This document shows, in pieces, positions 1-5,910 of a stretch of DNA of 5,953 nucleotides. A program made the translations under genes and the position numbers. Position 1 is the first letter of the stretch. Each line of letters starts with the position of its first letter. The stretch comes from Bacillota bacterium (lineage in GTDB: Bacteria; Bacillota; Dethiobacteria; SKNC01). The stretch is from the NCBI GenBank assembly GCA_007120745.1, contig SKNC01000055.1, forward strand, positions 1 to 5,953, read 5' to 3'. The notes below the pieces were generated by a model, which worked only from the letters and a program-made list of their open reading frames with translations, made no database searches and was not told the origin of the DNA.

Positions 1-704
1 GCTCCTTCTCCCATCACAAATCCATCCCTTTGAGCATCGAAGGGCCTGCTGGCCTTCTGGGGTTCTTCGTTTCGGGTGGAAAGAGCCCTGGCAGCACAAA
101 ATCCTGCCACAGAAAGGGGAGTTATAGAAGCTTCAGAACCACCGGCAAACATCACATCAGCATCCCCCCGTTGAAGAATCTCAAAAGCATCCCCCACGGA
201 ATGGGTAGAAGTGGCGCAGGCAGTCACCAGCGTAGTATTTGGCCCTTTGGTACCAAGGGCAATAGATACGCAGCCCGAAGCCATATTGGCAATCATCATG
301 GGAACCAGAAATGGAGAAACCCTCTTGGGACCTTTCTCCATCAGGACCTTAGCCTGATCCTCCATGGTTCTTACACCACCAATTCCTGAACCTACAGAAA
401 CCCCTACCCGGTTTAAATCAACGTTTTCCAGGTCTAATCCTGAGTCTTCAAGAGACAATCCGGCACAGGCCACGGCAAATTGGATAAACCGGTCCATCCT
501 CCGGGCTTCTTTGCGGTCTACATAATCCTCCGGCTTGAAATTCTTAACCTCAGCGGCAATCTGCACTGGAAAATCCGTAGTATCAAACTGGGTTATAGGG
601 CCAATTCCGGATCGTCCTTCCTTCAACCCCTCCCAAAATAAATCCTTTCCTATACCAATTGGAGTAATTACACCAATTCCTGTAACCACAACTCTGTTTT
701 TCAA
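1..704 (-). CDS. fabF: beta-ketoacyl-ACP synthase II (FabF/KAS II), N-terminal 234 residues; 3' end outside window
   Basis: FabF is a cytoplasmic thiolase-fold enzyme that condenses malonyl-ACP with a growing acyl-ACP, elongating the chain by two carbons. The frame is open from 704 to the left edge with no stop. About 234 codons are visible, against roughly 412 for the family, so the C-terminal part with the two catalytic histidines is missing. Visible signatures are the N-terminal VVVTGIGVITPIG (residues 5-17), SGIGG (106-110), the nucleophile motif TACATSTHS with Cys163 (161-169), AGGSEASITP (187-196), and RPFDAQRDGFVMGEG (220-234). The start is taken as TTG at 704 because AGGAGGTGA (709-717) lies 7 bases upstream of it and the protein then begins like other FabF proteins (MKNRVVVTG). 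An in-frame ATG at 734 would add ten residues encoded across that ribosome binding site and has none of its own. The gene begins 78 bases after acpP. The family assignment is secure; FabB is unlikely because this operon position and the overall sequence fit FabF. Confidence 0.96.
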   Translation of the reverse strand, partial: MKNRVVVTGIGVITPIGIGKDLFWEGLKEGRSGIGPITQFDTTDFPVQIAAEVKNFKPEDYVDRKEARRMDRFIQFAVACAGLSLEDSGLDLENVDLNRVGVSVGSGIGGVRTMEDQAKVLMEKGPKRVSPFLVPMMIANMASGCVSIALGTKGPNTTLVTACATSTHSVGDAFEILQRGDADVMFAGGSEASITPLSVAGFCAARALSTRNEEPQKASRPFDAQRDGFVMGEG

Positions 705-708
705 AGGG

Positions 709-717
709 TCACCTCCT
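709..717 (-). promoter_or_regulatory. ribosome binding site that decides the fabF start
   Basis: On the minus strand this reads AGGAGGTGA, a near-perfect complement to the 3' end of 16S rRNA. Its GGAGG core ends 7 bases before the TTG at 704. It lies inside any reading that starts at the upstream in-frame ATG (734), which argues strongly for TTG initiation. Confidence 0.85.
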
Positions 718-782
718 GCTGCCAGAGAGCACATAAAATAATTTAAAATCAGAAAATAGCATAACGATCAATTCATTTGAGT

Positions 783-1013
783 TTAGACATTTGCCTCGAT
801 ATATTGAATTACATCGCCTACTGTTTTAATCTTTTCTACCTGTTCATCTGCGATTTCCAGGTCGAATTCCTCTTCCATAGCCATAACCAGTTCCACAACA
901 TCCAGGGAATCTGCATTTAAGTCCTTAAAAGTAGTCTCCATTTTGACCTCTTCTTCATCTACTCCCAGCTGTTCTACAATCATTTCTTTTATTTTTTCAA
1001 AGATGTCCATCAT
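783..1013 (-). CDS. acpP: acyl carrier protein
   Basis: AcpP is the small acidic four-helix protein that carries acyl intermediates on a 4'-phosphopantetheine arm between the FAS enzymes, and it also donates to PlsX. The product has 76 residues, normal for the family, and is rich in Glu and Asp. The attachment site ADSLDVVEL (34-42) has the modified serine at Ser36. Helix II follows as VMAMEEEFDLEI, the surface usually contacted by partner enzymes. The C-terminal part VEKIKTVGDVIQYIE matches bacterial ACPs. The segment before the attachment site, FKDLNADSLD, is one residue shorter than the common FxEDLGADSLD form. Two tandem ATG codons (1013 and 1010) are possible starts. The binding site AAGGGGGTGA (1015-1024) is 4 bases from the first and 7 from the second, so a 75-residue product from 1010 is equally or more likely. 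The gene lies 39 bases after fabG and 78 before fabF. Confidence 0.97.
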   Translation of the reverse strand: MMDIFEKIKEMIVEQLGVDEEEVKMETTFKDLNADSLDVVELVMAMEEEFDLEIADEQVEKIKTVGDVIQYIEANV

Positions 1014-1052
1014 TTCACCCCCTTGTTAGAAAAATGGTTTATGTATCCATAA

Positions 1053-1784
1053 TTACATGGCCAGGCCGCCATCAACCACCAGTACCTGACCTGTTATATA
1101 GTTGGCCTCCAGGGACAAAAACCTCACCACTTCCGCAACATCCGACGGCTGGCCCAGGCGTCCCAAAGGTATGTGTTTTAAAATCTTTTCTTTGGTTTCA
1201 TCAGGAAGAGCATCGGTCATCTCCGTTTGAATATATCCGGGTGCCACAGCGTTTACCAGGATCCCCCGGGAGGCTGTTTCTTTGGCCAATGCTTTTGTAA
1301 ATCCAATAATCCCGGCCTTGGCCGCTGCATAGTTGGCCTGGCCCGGATTTCCCATCAATCCTACCACCGAAGCTATGTTAATAATTCTTCCCTCTTTTTG
1401 CTTCATCATGAAACGAACCGCTGCCCGGGAACAGTTAAAGGCCCCTTTCAGGTTGGTACTGATTACCTTATCCCAGTCCTCTTCTTTCATCCGCATAATC
1501 AGCGAATCCCGGGTTATTCCAGCGTTATTTATAAGTATATCAATTCTACCAAATTTATCAACACAGGCCTTCACTAACTGCTCAGATTCTTGAAAATCCG
1601 CCACATCTCCCTGAATCAACATGGCCCGTCCCCCCCGGTTTTCTACTTCAGCAGCTGTTTCTTCCGCCTGTTCGCGGCTGCCCCGGTAGTTTATCACCAC
1701 GTTCATCCCCTGTTCCCCCAGGACAAGGGCAATCTGCCGGCCGATACCGCGGGATGCTCCGGTTATAACACAGGTTTTATCCAT
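1053..1784 (-). CDS. fabG: 3-oxoacyl-ACP reductase FabG
   Basis: FabG is the NADPH-dependent short-chain dehydrogenase that reduces 3-ketoacyl-ACP to 3-hydroxyacyl-ACP, the first reduction in each elongation round; it acts as a cytoplasmic tetramer. The product has 243 residues, typical for the family. It shows the Rossmann cofactor motif TGASRGIG (8-15), GDV (59-61), NNAG (86-89) and the SDR tetrad Asn111, Ser139, Tyr152 and Lys156, the last two within NYAAAKAG. The segment SVVGLMGNPGQANY is close to textbook FabG, and the protein ends in VDGGLAM. The ATG at 1784 lies within the last codons of fabD, an 8-base overlap, and is preceded by GGAGGGG (1792-1798) at 7-base spacing, which suggests translational coupling. 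General SDR enzymes can look similar, but the operon context and close motif match make FabG nearly certain. Confidence 0.97.
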   Translation of the reverse strand: MDKTCVITGASRGIGRQIALVLGEQGMNVVINYRGSREQAEETAAEVENRGGRAMLIQGDVADFQESEQLVKACVDKFGRIDILINNAGITRDSLIMRMKEEDWDKVISTNLKGAFNCSRAAVRFMMKQKEGRIINIASVVGLMGNPGQANYAAAKAGIIGFTKALAKETASRGILVNAVAPGYIQTEMTDALPDETKEKILKHIPLGRLGQPSDVAEVVRFLSLEANYITGQVLVVDGGLAM

Positions 1785-2724
1785 TATGATTCCCCTCCAG
1801 ATGGGACAAAAGTGTTTTCAGGGAAGAACAGTCCTCCACCTGCACACAGCTGATATCCCTGTTTATTTTTTTCATAAAATTGGTTAAGGTGCTGCCCGGT
1901 CCTACCTCCACAAAAAAATTATATCCTTCCTGCACAAAAAACTCCATGGATTTCTGCCATAAAACCGGTTGACTCAACTGCTTTGTCAGCAGTTCCAGCA
2001 CTTCTTGGGGTCCCTGGTAGTAACCTGCCCTGATGTTTGCCACTACAGGAAAAGAAAGGTCATTTATTGCTGCATCTTTTAATTCTTCCATTAACTTTTC
2101 CCCCGCCGAATGCAGCAGGGCACAGTGGGAGGGAACGCTCATGGGAAGCAGCACTGCCCTCTTGGCTCCGGCTTTTTTTGCCAGCTCCACCGTCTTCTCC
2201 ACCGCAGTCTTTTCTCCCGCAATAACCACCTGTCCGGGACAATTATAGTTAGCCGGACTGACAATCCCATAGGTTTCACCCTCCCGGCAGACTTCCCGAA
2301 CTTTTTCCTCCGCAAGACCCAGAATAGCAGCAATTCCTCCTTCTCCTTCGGGAACCGCCTCCTGCATATACTTTGCCCGTTTCTGCACCAGCCTGACAGA
2401 TTTCTCCAATGAGAAAACCCCCGCCGCCGTAAGGGCCGAATATTCACCCAGGCTCAATCCTGCAGCTCCCTGGGGATAAATGTTATGGGCTTTCAGCACC
2501 TCAAATACAGCCAAACTGGCTGCCAGTACCGCCGGTTGGGTTACCTCCGTTTTCTGCAGTTCTTCCCTGGAACCTTCAAAAATCAGGGAAGTAAAGTCAT
2601 ACCCCATTACCTTATCAGCCGTTTGGAAAACTTTCCTGGCCTCTTCAAACCTTTCATACAGCTCCCGACCCATTCCCGGGTATTGAGAACCCTGGCCGGG
2701 AAAAAGAAATGCAATTTTTTTCAT
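1777..2724 (-). CDS. fabD: malonyl-CoA:ACP transacylase FabD
   Basis: FabD transfers malonate from CoA to the phosphopantetheine arm of ACP, supplying the extender unit for FabH and FabF. The product has 315 residues, the usual length. Visible features are the N-terminal FPGQGSQ (8-14), TQPAV (62-66), the nucleophile motif GLSLGEYSAL with Ser91, an arginine at 116 in the position that binds the malonyl carboxylate, VPSHCALL with the catalytic His200, Gln249, and the C-terminal VEVGPGSTLTNFMKK. The residue before the active serine motif is Leu rather than the His of the common GHSLGEY; I recall the same form from streptococcal FabD, so it is not taken as a defect. The ATG at 2724 overlaps the fabK stop by one base (TAATG), with GGGAG (2733-2737) 8 bases upstream. 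The 3' end overlaps fabG by 8 bases. Confidence 0.97.
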   Translation of the reverse strand: MKKIAFLFPGQGSQYPGMGRELYERFEEARKVFQTADKVMGYDFTSLIFEGSREELQKTEVTQPAVLAASLAVFEVLKAHNIYPQGAAGLSLGEYSALTAAGVFSLEKSVRLVQKRAKYMQEAVPEGEGGIAAILGLAEEKVREVCREGETYGIVSPANYNCPGQVVIAGEKTAVEKTVELAKKAGAKRAVLLPMSVPSHCALLHSAGEKLMEELKDAAINDLSFPVVANIRAGYYQGPQEVLELLTKQLSQPVLWQKSMEFFVQEGYNFFVEVGPGSTLTNFMKKINRDISCVQVEDCSSLKTLLSHLEGNHNG

Positions 2725-3689
2725 TATTCTTTCTCCCTACAATATTCTTGATTCATATTACCGTAAACCTTCATAATCTCACAAGCCTCAGCCATAACCT
2801 GCCTGATGATTTCCCCGGCGGGTTCAATCTTATTAACCATGGCTGCAGACTGTCCTGCCATAACCGAACCCATGACCGTATCGCCTTCCCTTACAACAGC
2901 TCTCAGTTTTCCCACACCCATGCTTTCTATTTCTTCCCCAGGAGTTCCCTGAGCTTCCATCTGTTCAATAAGTCGGGAAAGCTTATTTTTTATGATTCTA
3001 ACCGGATGCCCGGTACTTCTTCCGGTGACCACGGTTTCCCTGTCTTTGGCCTTCAAAACCATATTTTTGTAGTTATTATGTACAGTGCATTCTTCAGCAC
3101 AGATAAATCGGGTACCCATCTGCACCGCCTCCGCTCCCAGGGCCAGGGCTGCAGCCATTCCTCTGCCATCAGCAATGCCTCCGGCAGCAATTACGGGAAC
3201 TTTTACCGCCTGTACCACCTGAGGAACCAGGACCATGGTAGTTATATCACCCACGTGTCCACCGGATTCCATTCCTTCTGCAATAATAGCATCCACTCCC
3301 TGTTTTTCAAGCCTTCTGGCCAGGGCTACGGAAGCTACCACCGGGATTACCTTGACTCCCTTTTTTTTAAAATCATCCATATATTTTCCTGGATTTCCCG
3401 CCCCGGTAGTGACAATAGGTACATCTTTGTCCAGAACCAGTTGAATAATTTCCTCCGCATAGGGTGAAAGAAGCATAATATTTACACCAAAGGGCTTATC
3501 TGTAAGATTTTGAACCTTGTCAATTTCCCTTTCAACCAGTTCCGCGGAAGATTGTCCCGCTCCAATAATTCCTAGCCCCCCGGCCCGGGATACTGCTGCT
3601 GCCAGTTCTCCTGTTGCTACCCAGGCCATGCCTCCCTGAAGTATGGGATATTCAATATTCAATAAGCTGCAAATTCTGCTTTTCTGCAT
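2724..3689 (-). CDS. fabK: enoyl-ACP reductase II, FMN-dependent (FabK)
   Basis: FabK reduces trans-2-enoyl-ACP to acyl-ACP, the last step of each elongation round, using FMN and NAD(P)H. It is a TIM-barrel flavoprotein of the nitronate monooxygenase-like superfamily and is unrelated to FabI. The product has 321 residues, close to the roughly 320 of Streptococcus pneumoniae FabK. Conserved segments are YPILQGGMAWVA (14-25), GGLGIIG (37-43), DKPFGVNIMLLSP (64-76), TTGAGNP (94-100), IAEGMESGGHVG (136-147) with the probable catalytic His145, AAGGIADGRG (168-177) and GAEAVQMGTRF (185-195) for FMN phosphate binding, and VMGSVMAGQSA (272-282). The ATG at 3689 has an excellent binding site AAAGGAGGG (3694-3702). 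It follows fabH after 62 bases and shares one base with fabD. A plain nitronate monooxygenase is possible by fold, but placement between fabH and fabD and the near match to known FabK make that unlikely. Confidence 0.95.
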   Translation of the reverse strand: MQKSRICSLLNIEYPILQGGMAWVATGELAAAVSRAGGLGIIGAGQSSAELVEREIDKVQNLTDKPFGVNIMLLSPYAEEIIQLVLDKDVPIVTTGAGNPGKYMDDFKKKGVKVIPVVASVALARRLEKQGVDAIIAEGMESGGHVGDITTMVLVPQVVQAVKVPVIAAGGIADGRGMAAALALGAEAVQMGTRFICAEECTVHNNYKNMVLKAKDRETVVTGRSTGHPVRIIKNKLSRLIEQMEAQGTPGEEIESMGVGKLRAVVREGDTVMGSVMAGQSAAMVNKIEPAGEIIRQVMAEACEIMKVYGNMNQEYCREKE

Positions 3690-3751
3690 GTTGCCCTCCT
3701 TTATTGAAAAATCACCGGCAGGAAAGTGAAGCCATACCGGGCAAAAACGGG

Positions 3752-4741
3752 TTACCAGCGGAGCACATTTACCCCCCAGGTTAACCCTGCGCCAAAACCC
3801 AACAGCACTACCAGGCTGTCTTCCCTGACTTTCCCGGAGGTTACCGCCTCATCTAAAGCTACCGGGATGGAGGCTGCTGAGATATTTCCAAACCTGTCAA
3901 TGTTAATCCATACTTTTTCAGGAGGCAGATTGAGCCTTTTGGCCCCGGAATGGATAATCCGAAGATTGGCCTGATGAGGAATTAAAAGGTCAATATCCGT
4001 TACCTTTAAAGCACAGGCCTCCATGGCATCACGGGTGGAATCCTCCATCACTTTCACAGCAAACTTAAAAATATCTTTCCCTGACATTTTTAAGAAGTGC
4101 AGTCCATTCTCCAGGGAGTCCCGGCTGCAGGGGATCTTAGACCCACCCGCCGGAACTTTTAAAAGGTCTCCGCCGGAGCCATCCGCCCTTAAGTGGGAAT
4201 ATTGAATCCCCTTCCCCGGCTGTACCGGGCCGACAATCGCGGCCCCTGCTCCATCTCCAAACAGAATGCAAGTGTTCCGGTCGGACCAGTCTACAATTTT
4301 AGACAGGACCTCCACCCCAACAACCAGCACGTACCGGTACGTTTTTAGTTTAATAAACTGCTCCGCTATGGTTAATCCATATACAAATCCTGTGCATGCC
4401 GCAGATATATCAAAAGCCGCAGCTTTCCTGGCTCCTATCCTGTCCTGCACAATACAGGCGGTGGAGGGAAAAAACATATCCGGCGTGATGGTGGCGACAA
4501 TGATTAAATCCAGCTGGTCTGCTGAAAGACCACTTCTCTCCAGAGCACGTTCAGCAGCCCGCACCGCTAAATCCGATGCAGATATATCTTTTTCTGCAAT
4601 CCTTCTTTCCCGAATCCCCGTCCTGGAACAAATCCACTCACTGCTGGTTTCCACCATTTTTTCCAAGTCTTCGTTACTTAATACCTTTTCCGGTAAAAAA
4701 GAACCGGTGCTGATGATTCCTGCGGAAACCTGTTGGTTCAA
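3752..4741 (-). CDS. fabH: beta-ketoacyl-ACP synthase III (FabH/KAS III)
   Basis: FabH starts fatty acid synthesis by condensing an acyl-CoA primer (acetyl-CoA, or branched primers in many Gram-positives) with malonyl-ACP. From the TTG at 4741 the product has 329 residues, a normal length. Features are the N-terminal GTGxxLP-like STGSFLPEKVLSNEDLEKMV, SEWICSRTGIRERRIA, the nucleophile motif DISAACTGF with Cys116, ILFGDGAGA, LIPHQANLRI with His256, GNISAASIP with Asn286, and the C-terminal LLGFGAGLTWG. The Cys-His-Asn triad is complete. A GTG at 4750 would add three residues, but its first base is the last G of the binding site AAGGGG, leaving no spacing; TTG at 4741 lies 8 bases from that site and gives an N-terminus like other FabH proteins. 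plsX ends 17 bases upstream and fabK starts 62 bases downstream. Primer preference cannot be read from the sequence alone. Confidence 0.96.
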   Translation of the reverse strand: MNQQVSAGIISTGSFLPEKVLSNEDLEKMVETSSEWICSRTGIRERRIAEKDISASDLAVRAAERALERSGLSADQLDLIIVATITPDMFFPSTACIVQDRIGARKAAAFDISAACTGFVYGLTIAEQFIKLKTYRYVLVVGVEVLSKIVDWSDRNTCILFGDGAGAAIVGPVQPGKGIQYSHLRADGSGGDLLKVPAGGSKIPCSRDSLENGLHFLKMSGKDIFKFAVKVMEDSTRDAMEACALKVTDIDLLIPHQANLRIIHSGAKRLNLPPEKVWINIDRFGNISAASIPVALDEAVTSGKVREDSLVVLLGFGAGLTWGVNVLRW

Positions 4742-4746
4742 TGGGA

Positions 4747-4755
4747 CCACCCCTT
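4747..4755 (-). promoter_or_regulatory. ribosome binding site that decides the fabH start
   Basis: The minus strand reads AAGGGGTGG here. The AAGGGG part ends 8 bases before TTG (4741) but runs directly into the alternative GTG (4750). This spacing favours TTG initiation. The core has G where the consensus has A, so pairing with 16S rRNA would include a G:U pair. Confidence 0.65.
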
Positions 4756-4758
4756 AAT

Positions 4759-5766
4759 TTATATCATTTCAGCCAGTTCACCAAGGATGATATCGTTTAT
4801 TTTTTCTCTGGTAAGCGGATAAGTCTGGTTCATAATGGCGTTTTTTATCGTTTTTGCATTGGAAGAACCATGACTTTTGATGCAGATACCTTTGACCCCT
4901 AACAGCGGCGCCCCACCATGTTCCGTATAGTCCAGGTTTTTTTTCATGTCCTTTAAACCGGACATAAGCAGGAGACCTCCTACCCTGCTGGTCAAGCTTT
5001 TCTGCAGCTCTTTCTTAAGGGAAGAGAATATTCCTCCTGCAATTCCTTCCATCATCTTTAAAACAATATTTCCAGTGAAACCATCACAGACCACCACATC
5101 CGCTGCTCCTTCCAACAGATCCCTGGCCTCAACGTTCCCTATAAAATTCAATGGAGATTTCTTAAACAAGAGAAAGGCTTCTCGAGTCAACTGGTTCCCC
5201 TTTCCTTCCTCTGTTCCAATATTTAAAAGCCCTATCCTGGGCATATCCTTTGCCATAAGCTTCTGTACATAAATACTGCCCATGATTCCGTAATGAAGCA
5301 GGTGATCCGGCCGGGCATCTACATTGGCTCCTACATCCAACAACATAAACCGGTCCCCGTTAAAGGTGGGAATCAAAGGTGCCAGGGCAGGCCTGCTGAT
5401 ACCCTTCAGCCGTCCTATAATCAGCAGACCCCCCGCCATGAAAGCTCCCGTATTGCCAGCCGAGACAACGGCCTCTGCCTTTTGTTCCTTCACCAGACTC
5501 ATGGCCACATGCATGGAAGAGTCCTTTTTTTTCTTAACGGCTATTCCTGCCTGTTCTTCTGCCGAAATCACTTCCCTGGCGTCAACAATGACTACCCTAT
5601 CTTCGGGATAATGCTGTAACAGTTTTAGTTCCTCAACAATCTTTTCCTCTTGTCCCACCAGGAATATTTTTAAATCTTCGACGTCTCCTGCCGCTTCCAC
5701 TGATCCTTTAATGATTTCTTTGGGAGCCAGGTCGCCTCCCATGGCATCTATGGCTATTTTAATCAT
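4759..5766 (-). CDS. plsX: phosphate acyltransferase PlsX
   Basis: PlsX converts acyl-ACP and inorganic phosphate to acyl phosphate, the donor that membrane-bound PlsY uses to acylate glycerol-3-phosphate; it links FASII output to phospholipid synthesis and acts as a peripheral membrane protein. The product has 335 residues, the normal length. Family segments are IAIDAMGGDLAPKEI (4-18), VVSAGNTGAFMAGG (100-113), MLLDVGANVDARP (141-153), GLLNIGTEEGKGN (179-191), VVCDGFTGNIVLK (225-237), TEHGGAPLLGVKG (281-293) and KSHGSSNA (297-304). The ATG at 5766 fits the family N-terminus. Its binding site is unusual: GGGGGG (5776-5781) lies 9 bases away, and GAGGG abuts the start codon. It is the first gene of the operon, preceded by a candidate promoter at 5846-5874 and followed by fabH after 17 bases. 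Confidence 0.97.
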   Translation of the reverse strand: MIKIAIDAMGGDLAPKEIIKGSVEAAGDVEDLKIFLVGQEEKIVEELKLLQHYPEDRVVIVDAREVISAEEQAGIAVKKKKDSSMHVAMSLVKEQKAEAVVSAGNTGAFMAGGLLIIGRLKGISRPALAPLIPTFNGDRFMLLDVGANVDARPDHLLHYGIMGSIYVQKLMAKDMPRIGLLNIGTEEGKGNQLTREAFLLFKKSPLNFIGNVEARDLLEGAADVVVCDGFTGNIVLKMMEGIAGGIFSSLKKELQKSLTSRVGGLLLMSGLKDMKKNLDYTEHGGAPLLGVKGICIKSHGSSNAKTIKNAIMNQTYPLTREKINDIILGELAEMI

Positions 5767-5815
5767 CCCTCAAATCCCCCCACAATGAACCGGTGAAAAC
5801 AGTCTTCTCACTCAT
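5759..5815 (-). other. possible 18-codon leader frame overlapping the plsX start
   Basis: On the minus strand an ATG at 5815 opens an 18-codon frame (MSEKTVFTGSLWGDLRDD) that stops with TAA at 5761-5759, overlapping the first codons of plsX by 8 bases. The layout resembles translational coupling. There is no convincing binding site ahead of the ATG, and such a short frame can occur by chance. It is listed as a candidate only, with no function assigned. Confidence 0.2.
5776..5781 (-). promoter_or_regulatory. probable plsX ribosome binding site
   Basis: A run of six G on the minus strand lies 9 bases before the plsX ATG. A second purine stretch, GAGGG (5767-5771), is immediately against the start codon and is too close to serve. 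The pairing to 16S rRNA is weaker than at fabK or fabF, so plsX may be translated less efficiently or be coupled to the short upstream frame at 5759-5815. Confidence 0.5.
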
Positions 5816-5836
5816 TTATCTTTATCTTCGCCTGCA

Positions 5837-5853
5837 TTATTACCAAGTATATA
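5837..5853 (-). promoter_or_regulatory. candidate FapR-like operator overlapping the promoter
   Basis: The minus strand reads TATATACTTGGTAATAA here, with a TAC...GTA dyad core. FapR, the malonyl-CoA-sensing repressor of Firmicutes fab operons, binds a 17-base inverted repeat that I recall as close to TTAGTACCTAGTACTAA; by my alignment 11 of 17 bases agree, better in the right half (GTAATAA) than the left. The site overlaps the -10 element of the candidate promoter, the expected place for a repressor. A perfect palindrome AGTATATACT (5846-5855) overlaps it. The match is imperfect, and the regulator is not in the window. Confidence 0.3.
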
Positions 5854-5874
5854 CTATTTTTTTTTAAAAAACAA
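5846..5874 (-). promoter_or_regulatory. candidate sigma-A promoter of the plsX-fab operon
   Basis: On the minus strand a -35-like TTGTTT (5869-5874) is separated by exactly 17 bases from a -10 TATACT (5846-5851), which matches five of six consensus bases. The -35 box is weak (three of six), but the spacer is A-rich. It lies between the upstream terminator and plsX, with a start point expected near 5839 and a leader of about 70 bases. This is the only credible promoter seen upstream of the gene set. Confidence 0.5.
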
Positions 5875-5881
5875 GTTTGTG

Positions 5882-5906
5882 AAAAACCCGCCAATCCTGG
5901 GTTTTT
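5882..5906 (-). terminator. possible second, weaker hairpin terminator
   Basis: AAAAACCC (5882-5889) pairs with GGGTTTTT (5899-5906) around a 9-base loop, giving an 8-bp stem with three GC pairs and U-tracts built into the stem on either strand. It could act as a backup terminator behind the stronger one at 5911-5948, or work in both directions. The low GC of the stem keeps confidence modest. Confidence 0.35.
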
Positions 5907-5910
5907 TGAC

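Noticed and set aside
61..135. Possible frameshift in fabF near the ITPLSVAGF segment
   Set aside because: A first pass seemed to lose a base here, but rereading the T-run (CCCCTTTCTG on the minus strand) shows the frame is intact and continues to RPFDAQRDGFVMGEG.
30..389. 119-codon open frame on the plus strand at the left edge
   Set aside because: The minus strand encodes FabF across this whole stretch, including the active-site Cys163 motif. The plus frame is antisense to it.
735..782. Weak promoter-like pair (TTGATC with an AT-rich -10) before fabF
   Set aside because: The -35 matches four of six bases and no -10 of good quality falls at 16-18 bases. In AT-rich spacer such matches are expected by chance.
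1023..1060. ATGTA...TACAT inverted repeat at the end of fabG
   Set aside because: Only five AT-rich pairs with an eight-base loop, too weak to be a meaningful structure.
2139..2447. 102-codon minus-strand frame inside fabD
   Set aside because: It is out of frame with fabD, which has a complete set of catalytic residues over the same bases, and the shifted product is Arg/Trp-rich with no known fold.
2709..3467. 252-codon open frame on the plus strand opposite fabK
   Set aside because: The minus strand here encodes a complete FabK with all motifs. The plus frame is rich in His, Ser and Asn without any recognisable domain and is an antisense shadow.
3690..3751. Hairpin with CCGG arms in the fabH-fabK gap
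   Set aside because: The arms pair for only four bases plus a broken inner pairing, and the T-run after it is short and offset, so it does not qualify as a terminator or attenuator.
4266..4757. 163-codon open frame on the plus strand opposite fabH
   Set aside because: It lies exactly antisense to fabH, has no known motif, and no convincing binding site. It is a shadow of codon use in fabH.
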